Shown here: positions 55,881-63,364 of the stretch, piece by piece
Layout of the letters: the number at the start of each line of letters is the position of its first letter
Position numbering within the stretch: position 1 is the first letter of the stretch
Assembly (NCBI GenBank): GCA_037481715.1
Contig: JBBFLD010000004.1
Location: forward strand, 62,001 to 126,000
Direction: 5' to 3'
Origin: Rosettibacter sp037481715
GTDB lineage: Bacteria > Bacteroidota > Ignavibacteria > Ignavibacteriales > Melioribacteraceae
Length of the DNA: 64,000 nt
The notes under the pieces: generated by a model
The model's input: only the letters and a program-made list of their open reading frames with translations
Told to the model about the DNA's origin: nothing
Database searches by the model: none
Made by a program: the position numbers and the translations under genes

Positions 55881-56351
55881 TTAATTTCTCATTCCAATTC
55901 CTTTAACCTCATGAACAACTTCAAAGAGGTAATTTTCTGAAGCCATTAAATCTTTCAATGTAAGGTTATCGACAATTGAATCAATTGCATCCTGAATAAT
56001 TTTCCATAAAGAACGAATTGAACAGTCAATCGAATTTGTACAAAAATCTGTTATACCTGAATGATGCTGGCAAAAATTTTCATCATACAATCTTCCGCCA
56101 AGAGCATTTAAAACTTCTCTTATTTTAATTTGTTCTGGTGGTCTCGAAAGAGTGTATCCACCTGTCTGTCCCCTTTCTGCAATTAAAAAACCACCCAGTC
56201 GAAGTATTCTTAAAATCTTGCCAACATTATGCTGCGACATTTTTTCTGCTCTTGAGATTTCTGGAATTGTAAGAGATTTCCCCACCTGATAAAATTTTGC
56301 AACTCGCAATAACAATCTTAATCCATATTCTTCTTGAGTACTAAATTTCAT
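55881..56351 (-). CDS. Rrf2 family regulator with Fe-S-type cysteines
   Basis: A 156-residue winged-helix regulator: an N-terminal HTH (MKFSTQEEYGLRLLLRVAKF, SRAEKMSQHNVGKILRILRLGGFLIAERG with the GGYTL wing) and three cysteines C94, C104 and C110 in FCQHHSGITDFCTNSIDC, spaced 9 and 5 residues. In IscR and SufR-like proteins such cysteines hold an Fe-S cluster and sense iron-sulphur status. The start is set by GGAGG before the ATG at 56351; an ATG at 56366 lies in front of it. The palindrome at 56370-56386 is a candidate autoregulatory operator. It follows the suf genes in the same direction, separated by 245 bases. Confidence 0.85.
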   Translation of the reverse strand: MKFSTQEEYGLRLLLRVAKFYQVGKSLTIPEISRAEKMSQHNVGKILRILRLGGFLIAERGQTGGYTLSRPPEQIKIREVLNALGGRLYDENFCQHHSGITDFCTNSIDCSIRSLWKIIQDAIDSIVDNLTLKDLMASENYLFEVVHEVKGIGMRN

Positions 56352-56369
56352 TTTGCCTCCAATCAATTC

Positions 56370-56386
56370 ATGAAACGGCGTTTCAT
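56370..56386. promoter_or_regulatory. Candidate autoregulatory operator of the Rrf2 gene
   Basis: ATGAAAC (56370-56376) and GTTTCAT (56380-56386) are perfect 7-bp arms with a GGC centre. The palindrome begins 19 bases upstream of the Rrf2 ATG and directly follows a TATAAA (-10-like, 56387-56392 on the minus strand). Binding there would block transcription. The regulator is inferred. Confidence 0.5.
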
Positions 56387-56445
56387 TTTATAATTTACTG
56401 TTCAATCTTTATTCTTGACAATTTTTATTTTTTGTTTATTCATCT

Positions 56446-56495
56446 TTGTGTCTTTAATTCTTTGCGATTCTCTGCGAACTTCGTGGTTCCAACAG
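56446..56495 (-). repeat. Degenerate intergenic repeat, copy 2
   Basis: On the minus strand the sequence contains TTCGCAGAGAATCGCAAAG and continues with GACACAAAG. It is similar to the plus-strand sequence at 40670-40720. Both copies lie in non-coding gaps and have diverged, so any original function is unknown. Confidence 0.45.
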
Positions 56496-56595
56496 TTCAT
56501 ATAGTACTCAGATGAACTTAAATTTATCGTATATCCGCAATCATTTAATGTTGTATTGTATCTTAAAATTAGGATACTATAATTAATAAAAAAAT

Positions 56596-57129
56596 TTATG
56601 AATTAATTTGAATCTTCGAGCCGCATGAAATTGCATGAACAAGCTGAGCATATTTTTCTGGAGAAATTGAAGGTCCTTTTCTTTTACAGTATTTATCAAA
56701 AACATTTTTCAATTCTTCTGCAATTTCTTCTGGATATCTTCCTTCAATTCTATGACGCGGAAGAAAATAAACAAGCTCACCATTTTCAAACAACGCCATT
56801 GACGGCGAAGAAGGAGGATATTGACTTAAATATTTCTCACGAAGAAAATCTACTGCATCTCTATCCATTCCAGCAAAGACAGTAATAAATTTATCTGGAA
56901 TAGTATGATGTTGAAGTGCAAGTGTCGCTGCAGGACGAGCGCTTCCAGCAGCACAACCACACACTGAATTTATTACAACAAAAACTGTTTCTCCATTTTT
57001 TTGTGAAAGAACATCATCAACCTGCTGCGGGGTTCTTGTTTCCTGAAAACCAACAAAAACTAATTCATCCCGCATTGGCTGAACTGCTTCAGGGTCATAC
57101 AATGGTGGTTTCATATTTATTTCGAACAT
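56596..57129 (-). CDS. Bacilliredoxin (BrxA/BrxB family)
   Basis: A thioredoxin-like protein that, in bacillithiol-using bacteria, removes bacillithiol from oxidised protein thiols. The 177 residues begin with MKPPLYDPEAVQPMRDEL and show the CGC active site in NSVCGCAAGSARP (C57-C59), followed by the YPPSSPSMALFENGE region. It extends about 30 residues past the usual end, with two further cysteines (in DKYCKRKG and HAISCGSK). It sits in the suf operon downstream of the SufT-like gene, so repair of Fe-S or thiol damage is likely. N-methyl-bacillithiol has been reported in Chlorobi. Confidence 0.88.
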   Translation of the reverse strand: MFEINMKPPLYDPEAVQPMRDELVFVGFQETRTPQQVDDVLSQKNGETVFVVINSVCGCAAGSARPAATLALQHHTIPDKFITVFAGMDRDAVDFLREKYLSQYPPSSPSMALFENGELVYFLPRHRIEGRYPEEIAEELKNVFDKYCKRKGPSISPEKYAQLVHAISCGSKIQINS

Positions 57130-57150
57130 GGATATTCCCTTTCTTTTAGT

Positions 57151-57465
57151 TTATAGAAATCCTAATTCAAATTTTGCTTCTTCACTCATTTTATCCATTG
57201 ACCATGGCGGTTCCCAAACTAAATCAACATAAACATCTTTAACACCTTTTACATTTTTAACTTTATATTTGACTTCGGAGGGTAAACTTTCTGCCACAGG
57301 ACAATGAGGAGATGTCAAAGTCATTTTGATATAAACATTTCCCTCGTCATCAATTTTCAATTCGTAAATCAAACCCAATTCCCAGATGTCAACTGGAATT
57401 TCAGGGTCGAAGCATGTTTTTAATACTGCAATTATATCTTGTTCGAGTTTACCTTTGTCAATCAT
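57151..57465 (-). CDS. SufT-like DUF59/MIP18 Fe-S assembly protein
   Basis: A 104-residue single-domain DUF59 protein (MIP18/SufT type) starting MIDKGKLEQDIIAVLKTCFDPEIPVDIWELGLIYEL and including LTSPHCPVAESLPSEVK, the usual conserved cysteine region. Proteins of this family help mature Fe-S proteins and are often encoded in suf operons. It starts one base after the sufS stop. It is not the sulphur-transfer partner SufE or SufU. Confidence 0.9.
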   Translation of the reverse strand: MIDKGKLEQDIIAVLKTCFDPEIPVDIWELGLIYELKIDDEGNVYIKMTLTSPHCPVAESLPSEVKYKVKNVKGVKDVYVDLVWEPPWSMDKMSEEAKFELGFL

Positions 57466-57466
57466 A

Positions 57467-58717
57467 TTATGAAAACATTTGTTTTACTTTTATTAAACTT
57501 TCTACAAGTTTATCAATTTCTTCTTTTGTATTATAGAACGAAAAAGATGCTCTTGCAGTAGCAGGAATATTAAATCTTCTCATTATTGGCTGAGTGCAGT
57601 GATGTCCAGTTCTTATAGCAATTCCATCTGTATCGATTATAGTTCCAATATCATAAGGATGAATTCCTTCAATAATAAATGAAACTACAGAAGCTTTATT
57701 TTTTGCTGTTCCAATAATTTTTAGACCATCAATTTCCATTAATCTTTTTGTTGCATATTCAAGAAGTGAATTTTCATATTCAATCAATTCACTTCGATTG
57801 AACTGATTTAAATAATCAATTGCAGCACCGAGACCAATTCCTCCTGCAATATTTGGTGTTCCTGCTTCAAATTTTCTTGGAATATCTTCAAAGGTTGTTT
57901 TTTCAAATGTTACGGTTCGAATCATATCGCCACCGCCTTGATACGGCGGCATCATTTCGAGATATTCTGTTTTGCCGTATAAAACTCCTATACCAGTCGG
58001 ACCAAAAACTTTATGACCAGAAAAAGCATAAAAATCTGCATCAAGTTCCTGAACATCAATTTTAAGATGCGACATTGCTTGTGCGCCATCAATCAAAACA
58101 GGAATATTATGCGAGTGAGCAATCTTAATAATTTCTTTAACAGGATTAATAGTTCCAAGCGTATTTGAAATGTGCACTACAGAGACAAGTTTTGTTTTTT
58201 CGTTTATAAGTTCTTCAAATTTATCAAGTTCAAGTTCGCCGTTGTCATTAATCGGAATAACTTTCAGATTAATATTTTTTCTGTCTCTTATTAATTGCCA
58301 TGGAACAATATTGGAATGATGTTCCATATTAGAAATAATAATCTCATCTCCTTCGCGAAAATATTTAGTTCTGCAAAGTGTTGAAGCGACAAGATTAATT
58401 GCCTCAGTTGTTCCTCTTACAAAAATAATTTCTGATGCACTTATTGCATTAATAAATTCTTTTACTTTCAATCTTGCATTTTCATATTGTTCAGTAGCAA
58501 GCTCACTCAAGAAATATAAACCTCGATGAATATTTGCATTATCATAAGTATAATAATGAGTTAATGCATCAATTACGCTTTGAGGTTTTTGAGTAGTTGC
58601 AGCATTATCAAGGTAAACAAGTGGTTTTCCGTTTACCAATCTTTTTAATATTGGAAAATCTTTTCGAACCTCTTCTACATTGAATTTTCTTTTGACTTCT
58701 GTGACAGTATTAATCAC
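57467..58717 (-). CDS. sufS: Cysteine desulfurase SufS, GTG start
   Basis: SufS removes sulphur from cysteine with PLP for Fe-S cluster assembly. The 416 residues include NAATTQKPQSVIDAL, the PLP-lysine segment SGHKVFGPTGIGVLYG and the catalytic cysteine in RTGHHCTQPIM. The only sensible start is a GTG at 58717, with GGTG just upstream; no ATG fits. No SufE or SufU partner gene is in the operon. It begins 23 bases after the sufD stop. Confidence 0.94.
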   Translation of the reverse strand: MINTVTEVKRKFNVEEVRKDFPILKRLVNGKPLVYLDNAATTQKPQSVIDALTHYYTYDNANIHRGLYFLSELATEQYENARLKVKEFINAISASEIIFVRGTTEAINLVASTLCRTKYFREGDEIIISNMEHHSNIVPWQLIRDRKNINLKVIPINDNGELELDKFEELINEKTKLVSVVHISNTLGTINPVKEIIKIAHSHNIPVLIDGAQAMSHLKIDVQELDADFYAFSGHKVFGPTGIGVLYGKTEYLEMMPPYQGGGDMIRTVTFEKTTFEDIPRKFEAGTPNIAGGIGLGAAIDYLNQFNRSELIEYENSLLEYATKRLMEIDGLKIIGTAKNKASVVSFIIEGIHPYDIGTIIDTDGIAIRTGHHCTQPIMRRFNIPATARASFSFYNTKEEIDKLVESLIKVKQMFS

Positions 58718-58740
58718 GGTTCACCAAATTTTTTTAAGAA

Positions 58741-60090
58741 TTAAGATAAATTGTTTTGAAATTCTACTCGATGAAGTCGTTCAAATATTCTATGATTAAT
58801 TTGTTCTTTAAGTTCTTCGATTTTCATAGATTCAATGACATCATAAGCAAAAGCTCTAATTAAAATTGATTTAGCAAGTTCCTGAGGCACACCTCGAGAG
58901 CGAATATAAAATTCGGCTTCCTCATCAAGATGACCAACAGCTGCACCATGTGTACATTTTACATCGTCAGCAAAAATTTCGAGCTGTGGTTTTGTATTTA
59001 TCTTTGCATCTTTCGAAAGTAAAATTGCTTTATTCTGTTGATAAGCATTTGTTTTTTGTGCACCTGGTCTAACAAAAATTTTCCCATTAAAAACGCCATG
59101 CGAGTTATCATCTAAAATTCCTTTATACAACTCATTGCTCATACAATTTGGTTTTGCATGGTCAATAAATGTATAATTACTTACATGCTGATTATCCTGT
59201 GCAAGATATAATCCGTAATAATGTGTCTCTGTAAATTCACCATCCAATTTCGAATTAATATCATTTCTTACAAGAGAACCGCCAAAACTTATATTAAACT
59301 GGTTAAATATACTTTTAGAATTTTGGACAGCATAGATTTTTTCAATATGAAATGAATCATCATTTTCATCTTGAATTTTATAATAATCGATCAAAGCCGA
59401 TTCACCAATGAAAACATCAACCGTGGAATTCATGAAATAATTTTTATCCCCAAAACCTTTGTAATTAACTATAACACTCAATTGTGAATTATTGTTTGCA
59501 ATAATTAAATTTTTTGGAGAAGCCAAAACTTCATTTTCATTATTTCCATTTAAGAATAAAATCTGAACAGGTTTATCAAGAACAACATTTTTATCTGCAA
59601 TGATTACAAATCCATCATAGGCATATATGCTATTCAAAGCATTAAAAATATTTTGTTCGACAGAAAATTTATCTATGTTGTCATGAATAAGTTCTGGTTT
59701 GTCTTTTAAGATTTTATTAAGACTTCCAGCAATTAATCCATTTGGCAAATTCTTAAGATCACTTAAATCTTCTTCAAAAATTCCATTAATGAAAGTGAGA
59801 AGATAAAAATCAAATCCGGTGAATAAATATTTTTTAATTTCTTCAGGTGTAAATTTTGTTTTATCAATTAAAATTGATGGAATAAAATTATGCTTTAAGA
59901 TTGGAGTTACATCAGTAAATCTCCATTCTTCATTTTTTCTATTAGGAAAATCCAATTCTAAAAATTTCTTTTTAGATTTTTCTCTAAGCTCGCTTAATAA
60001 ATTTTTGCTTGAGCCATTAAGTCGTTTTGATAATATATCTATGTTTTGTAAATACCAGCCTTTTGCTTTTTCAGATAAATTTTGATTCAT
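58741..60090 (-). CDS. sufD: Fe-S cluster assembly protein SufD
   Basis: SufD is the non-catalytic partner of SufB in the SufBC2D scaffold where the cluster is built. The 449 residues include NRKNEEWRFTDVTPILK near residue 50 and the long beta-helix core ending KCTHGAAVGHLDEEAEFYIRSRG. GGAGAA lies upstream of the ATG. It follows sufC after 14 bases. Confidence 0.93.
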   Translation of the reverse strand: MNQNLSEKAKGWYLQNIDILSKRLNGSSKNLLSELREKSKKKFLELDFPNRKNEEWRFTDVTPILKHNFIPSILIDKTKFTPEEIKKYLFTGFDFYLLTFINGIFEEDLSDLKNLPNGLIAGSLNKILKDKPELIHDNIDKFSVEQNIFNALNSIYAYDGFVIIADKNVVLDKPVQILFLNGNNENEVLASPKNLIIANNNSQLSVIVNYKGFGDKNYFMNSTVDVFIGESALIDYYKIQDENDDSFHIEKIYAVQNSKSIFNQFNISFGGSLVRNDINSKLDGEFTETHYYGLYLAQDNQHVSNYTFIDHAKPNCMSNELYKGILDDNSHGVFNGKIFVRPGAQKTNAYQQNKAILLSKDAKINTKPQLEIFADDVKCTHGAAVGHLDEEAEFYIRSRGVPQELAKSILIRAFAYDVIESMKIEELKEQINHRIFERLHRVEFQNNLS

Positions 60091-60104
60091 GCTTATTCTC
60101 CTGC

Positions 60105-60869
60105 TTACGCATTTTGTGATTCAAGTTCATCAGATGTAATCCAGTCGTAACCTTTTTCTTCAAGTTCAAGAGCTAATTCTTTGCCGCCTGATTTTACAAT
60201 TTTTCCTTTTGATAAAACATGAACATAATCTGGCACAATGTAATTAAGTAATCTTTGATAATGAGTAACTACTATTACAGCATTCTCGTCGTTGTGGAAA
60301 ACATTAACACCATTAGCAACAATTTTTAATGCATCGATGTCAAGGCCGGAATCTGTTTCGTCAAGTATTGCAAGTTTGGGATTTATCATCAAGAGTTGAA
60401 AAATTTCGTTTCGTTTTTTCTCTCCTCCAGAAAATCCAACATTAACAGAACGACTGATTAAAGAATCATCCATTCCAAGTATTTTTGATTTCTCTCTCAT
60501 CAAATCGAGAAATTCTTTTGGTGTTAATTCCGGAAGTCCAAGATGTTTTCTTTTTTCATTAATTGCAGTTTTTAAGAAAGTTGCATTCGATACACCGGGA
60601 ATTTCAATTGGATATTGAAAAGCTAAGAACAAACCTTCACGAGCTCTTTCCTCAGGTTCAAGTTCAAGCAAATTTTTTCCTTCAAACCAGATTTCACCTT
60701 CAGTTACTTCATAACCTTTATTGCCTGCCAAAACATTGGCAAGAGTACTTTTTCCTGAGCCATTTGGTCCCATAATCGCATGAATCTCGCCAGCTTTAAC
60801 TTCAAGATTTATTCCTTTTAAGATTTCTTTTCCTTCAACATTTGCATGTAAGTTTTTAATAACGAGCAT
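60105..60869 (-). CDS. sufC: Fe-S cluster assembly ATPase SufC
   Basis: SufC is a soluble ABC-type ATPase that drives SufB-SufD remodelling. The 254 residues show Walker A GPNGSGKSTL (35-44), the signature FSGGEKKRNEI and Walker B LAILDETDSGLD, and finally VTHYQRLLNYI. The gene lies between sufB and sufD, in the canonical order sufB-sufC-sufD-sufS. Confidence 0.96.
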   Translation of the reverse strand: MLVIKNLHANVEGKEILKGINLEVKAGEIHAIMGPNGSGKSTLANVLAGNKGYEVTEGEIWFEGKNLLELEPEERAREGLFLAFQYPIEIPGVSNATFLKTAINEKRKHLGLPELTPKEFLDLMREKSKILGMDDSLISRSVNVGFSGGEKKRNEIFQLLMINPKLAILDETDSGLDIDALKIVANGVNVFHNDENAVIVVTHYQRLLNYIVPDYVHVLSKGKIVKSGGKELALELEEKGYDWITSDELESQNA

Positions 60870-60899
60870 TTTTATACCTTCATTTTTGTTAATAAAATT

Positions 60900-62378
60900 T
60901 TAACCGACGCTTCCTTCAAGACTAATTGCAAGAAGTTTTTGTGCTTCAACAGCAAATTCCATTGGAAGTTCTTTAAATACTTCTTTACAGAAACCATTAA
61001 CAATCATATTGACTGCATCTTCTGTAGAAATGCCTCTTTGATTAAGATAGAAAATCTGGTCCTCGCCAACTTTGGAAGTTGTTGCTTCATGTTCAACTTT
61101 TGCAGTATCATTTTCAACTTCAATGTATGGAAATGTATTTGCACTGCATTTATCTCCCATTAACATAGAATCACACTGAGTAAAGTTGCGTGCTCCAATT
61201 GCATTTTTTCCAATTTTAACAAGTCCACGATATGAATTTTTGCTTCTTCCTGCAGAAATTCCTTTTGAAACAACAGTGCTTCTTGTATGCTTCCCGATAT
61301 GAATCATTTTTGTTCCAGTATCTGCTTGCTGAAAATTATTTGTTACTGCAACAGAATAAAATTCGCCCACTGAATAATCACCCTGCAAAATACAGCTTGG
61401 ATATTTCCATGTAATTGCAGAGCCTGTTTCTACTTGAGTCCAAGAAATTTTGGAATGTTTTCCTCTGCAAGCCCCTCTTTTAGTTACGAAATTATAAATT
61501 CCACCTTTACCTTCTTTATCTCCTGGATACCAATTTTGAACAGTTGAATATTTAATTTCAGCATAATCAAGAGCAATTAATTCAACAACAGCTGCATGAA
61601 GCTGATTGTTATCTCGAATTGGTGCTGTGCAGCCTTCAAGATAACTTACATAAGAACCTTCATCTGCAATAATCAATGTTCTTTCAAATTGACCAGTTTC
61701 TTGTGCATTAATTCTGAAATATGTTGATAGTTCCATTGGGCAGCGCACACCTTTGGGAATGTAGACAAAAGAACCATCACTAAAAACAGCAGAATTTAAT
61801 GCTGCATAAAAATTATCAGTGTATGGCACAACCGAGCCCAAATATTTTTTTACAAGGTCAGGATATTCACGAATTGCTTCTGATATTGAACAGAAGATAA
61901 TCCCTTTTTCCTTAAGTGTTTCTCGAAAAGTTGTGGCAACAGAAACTGAATCAAAAACAGCATCAACTGCTACACCAGCAAGTGCTTTTTGTTCTTCAAG
62001 AGGAATTCCTAATTTTTCAAATGTTTTTAATAATTCAGGGTCAACTTCATCAAGACTCTTTTTTTGTGGTCTTTTTTTTGGAGCAGAATAATAACTAATA
62101 TCCTGAAAATCTATTGGCGGATAAGTTACATTGGGCCACTTTGGTTCTTCCATTGTAAGCCAGTAACGATACGCTTTGAGGCGCCATTCAGTCATCCATT
62201 CAGGTTCCCCTTTTTTAGAAGAAATTAATCTAATTATGTCTTCATTCAAGCCTTTCGGTGCTACTTCAGATTCAATATCCGTAACAAAACCCCATTTGTA
62301 TTCGGATTTTGTTAAATCATCCAGCACTTTCATATCGTCAGATACTTCCTGATTTATTTTATTTACATTTTCTTCCAT
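60900..62378 (-). CDS. sufB: Fe-S cluster assembly scaffold SufB
   Basis: SufB forms the scaffold and carries the cysteine and residues at which the [Fe-S] cluster is assembled. From the ATG at 62378 the protein has 492 residues, close to homologues; a longer reading from a TTG at 62435 has an implausible leader. Recognisable segments are YIPKGVRCPMELSTYFRIN, KGGIYNFVTKRGACRG and the C-terminal LNQRGISTEDAVNMIVNGFC. GGGA lies 9 bases before the ATG. It opens the suf operon, and a palindrome and promoter precede it. Confidence 0.95.
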   Translation of the reverse strand: MEENVNKINQEVSDDMKVLDDLTKSEYKWGFVTDIESEVAPKGLNEDIIRLISSKKGEPEWMTEWRLKAYRYWLTMEEPKWPNVTYPPIDFQDISYYSAPKKRPQKKSLDEVDPELLKTFEKLGIPLEEQKALAGVAVDAVFDSVSVATTFRETLKEKGIIFCSISEAIREYPDLVKKYLGSVVPYTDNFYAALNSAVFSDGSFVYIPKGVRCPMELSTYFRINAQETGQFERTLIIADEGSYVSYLEGCTAPIRDNNQLHAAVVELIALDYAEIKYSTVQNWYPGDKEGKGGIYNFVTKRGACRGKHSKISWTQVETGSAITWKYPSCILQGDYSVGEFYSVAVTNNFQQADTGTKMIHIGKHTRSTVVSKGISAGRSKNSYRGLVKIGKNAIGARNFTQCDSMLMGDKCSANTFPYIEVENDTAKVEHEATTSKVGEDQIFYLNQRGISTEDAVNMIVNGFCKEVFKELPMEFAVEAQKLLAISLEGSVG

Positions 62379-62404
62379 TTTCTTTTTCCCAAAAATTATT
62401 GATG

Positions 62405-62435
62405 CAAACCTATGGAATCTTGATAATTTTGTCAA
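62405..62435 (-). promoter_or_regulatory. Candidate promoter of the suf operon
   Basis: Minus-strand TTGACA (62435-62430), 17 bases, then TAGGTTTG (62412-62405), a perfect Bacteroidota -7 box (TAnnTTTG). The predicted start of transcription near 62399 lies about 21 bases before the sufB ATG. The -35 hexamer is inside the inverted repeat. Confidence 0.6.
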
Positions 62436-62439
62436 GATT
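62416..62439. promoter_or_regulatory. Candidate Fe-S regulator operator upstream of sufB
   Basis: AATCTTGA (62416-62423) and TCAAGATT (62432-62439) are perfect 8-bp arms around 8 bases. The repeat covers the -35 hexamer of the proposed suf promoter, so binding of a dimer would compete with RNA polymerase. The Rrf2-type regulator encoded after the operon is the natural candidate, but its own promoter palindrome is different in sequence. Confidence 0.55.
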
Positions 62440-62487
62440 CAAAAGTAAAACATACTTAAAAAACATTTAGTTCATTTTAATCATTTT

Positions 62488-62841
62488 TTATGAATTTATA
62501 CCTGTAACGTATTTTATAACTTCCGCTTTTTCAATTGTAATTAACCCGCCGCAGTTTGCTTCTTCAAATATGTCATGCAGTATTGGCAAAAATTTTTCTA
62601 CTTTTTCGGCTTCATCGACAATTTCAATTACAATAGGCATATCTTCAGAAAGTCTTAAAATTTTCGAAGTATGAATTCTGCTTGCTTTGCCATATCCCAT
62701 GATACCCTTAAAAACAGTGGCTCCTGCTAATCCAGCTTTTCGGGCTTCCAAAACAATTTTTTCATAAACCGGATTATGATGCAGTATATCATCTTCGCCG
62801 ACAAATATGCGGACTAATTTTGCTTCCCCTTTAATTTCCAT
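62488..62841 (-). CDS. DUF190 domain protein
   Basis: A 117-residue, single-domain cytoplasmic protein. It matches DUF190 (LVRIFVGEDDILHHNPVYEKIV, ATVFKGIMGYGKASRIHTSKI), a ferredoxin-like fold related to PII-like proteins, often found next to crcB. Here it lies one base after crcB, so a supporting role in fluoride tolerance or binding of a nucleotide is suggested by position only. GGAG lies upstream of its ATG, at the end of crcB. Confidence 0.9.
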   Translation of the reverse strand: MEIKGEAKLVRIFVGEDDILHHNPVYEKIVLEARKAGLAGATVFKGIMGYGKASRIHTSKILRLSEDMPIVIEIVDEAEKVEKFLPILHDIFEEANCGGLITIEKAEVIKYVTGINS

Positions 62842-62842
62842 A

Positions 62843-63226
62843 TTATTCTCCAGAGATTATTTTTGAAAGTTTATAAGAAATAAAAAGTACGAAAAGAGTA
62901 AGAAAAAGATTCAGCAAAATATTTAAGCCAGCATATAAATATTCTCTTTCTTTTAAGAAGTTAATTGTTTCGTATGAAAAAGTAGAGAATGTAGTTAAGC
63001 CGCCGCAAAATCCAATTGTAAGAAAAATTCTTAATTGAGAACTGATTAGTTCATAAGCATCGAAATAATACATTACAATGCCAATAATAAAACTTCCCAG
63101 AACATTAACTGTTAATGTTCCATATGGAAATGTAGGAGGAAGAAATTTATAAACAAAACCTGAAAGCCAGTATCTTAGTACTCCTCCTATTCCTGCTCCA
63201 ATAAATACAATGATATAGTTTTGCAA
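62843..63226 (-). CDS. crcB: Fluoride ion channel CrcB/FluC, TTG start
   Basis: Fluc channels export F- across the inner membrane. The 127-residue, four-helix protein has GGVLRYWLSGF (about 15-25), GTLTVNVLGSF with the central Asn and GFCGGLTTFSTF, the pore motif. The start is a TTG at 63226, five bases after AAGGTG; no in-frame ATG is available. A fluoride riboswitch precedes it, which makes the function particularly secure. DUF190 follows directly. Confidence 0.95.
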   Translation of the reverse strand: MQNYIIVFIGAGIGGVLRYWLSGFVYKFLPPTFPYGTLTVNVLGSFIIGIVMYYFDAYELISSQLRIFLTIGFCGGLTTFSTFSYETINFLKEREYLYAGLNILLNLFLTLFVLFISYKLSKIISGE

Positions 63227-63252
63227 TTCATCACCTTAATTTTTGTTTGTAT

Positions 63253-63323
63253 ATATCTGGTAGGAGTTATCAGTCCGATAGGTTTAGTTGGACGGTTTGT
63301 TACAGGCTAACTCCATAGCCCAT
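63253..63323 (-). ncRNA. crcB RNA motif: Fluoride riboswitch upstream of crcB
   Basis: The minus-strand leader reads GGGCTATGGAGTTAGCC, then a second stem GTCC/GGAC, TGAT and AACTCCTACCAG. This matches the fluoride aptamer of Thermotoga petrophila in order and spacing: first hairpin loop GGAGTT forms the pseudoknot with AACTCC, and the GGAC-TGAT element follows the second stem. It ends about 27 bases before the crcB TTG start. No terminator is visible between the aptamer and the gene, so translational control is a possibility. Confidence 0.9.
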
Positions 63324-63325
63324 TG

Positions 63326-63333
63326 CAAAATTA
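63326..63333 (-). promoter_or_regulatory. Candidate -7 box of the crcB transcript
   Basis: TAATTTTG on the minus strand is a perfect TAnnTTTG. It lies directly ahead of the riboswitch, so the predicted start (about 63320) coincides with the first aptamer base. The upstream region has only a T-rich stretch in place of a -33 box. Confidence 0.45.
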
Positions 63334-63364
63334 CAAAAGAAATTATTTTGAAAAAAGTCGTCAA

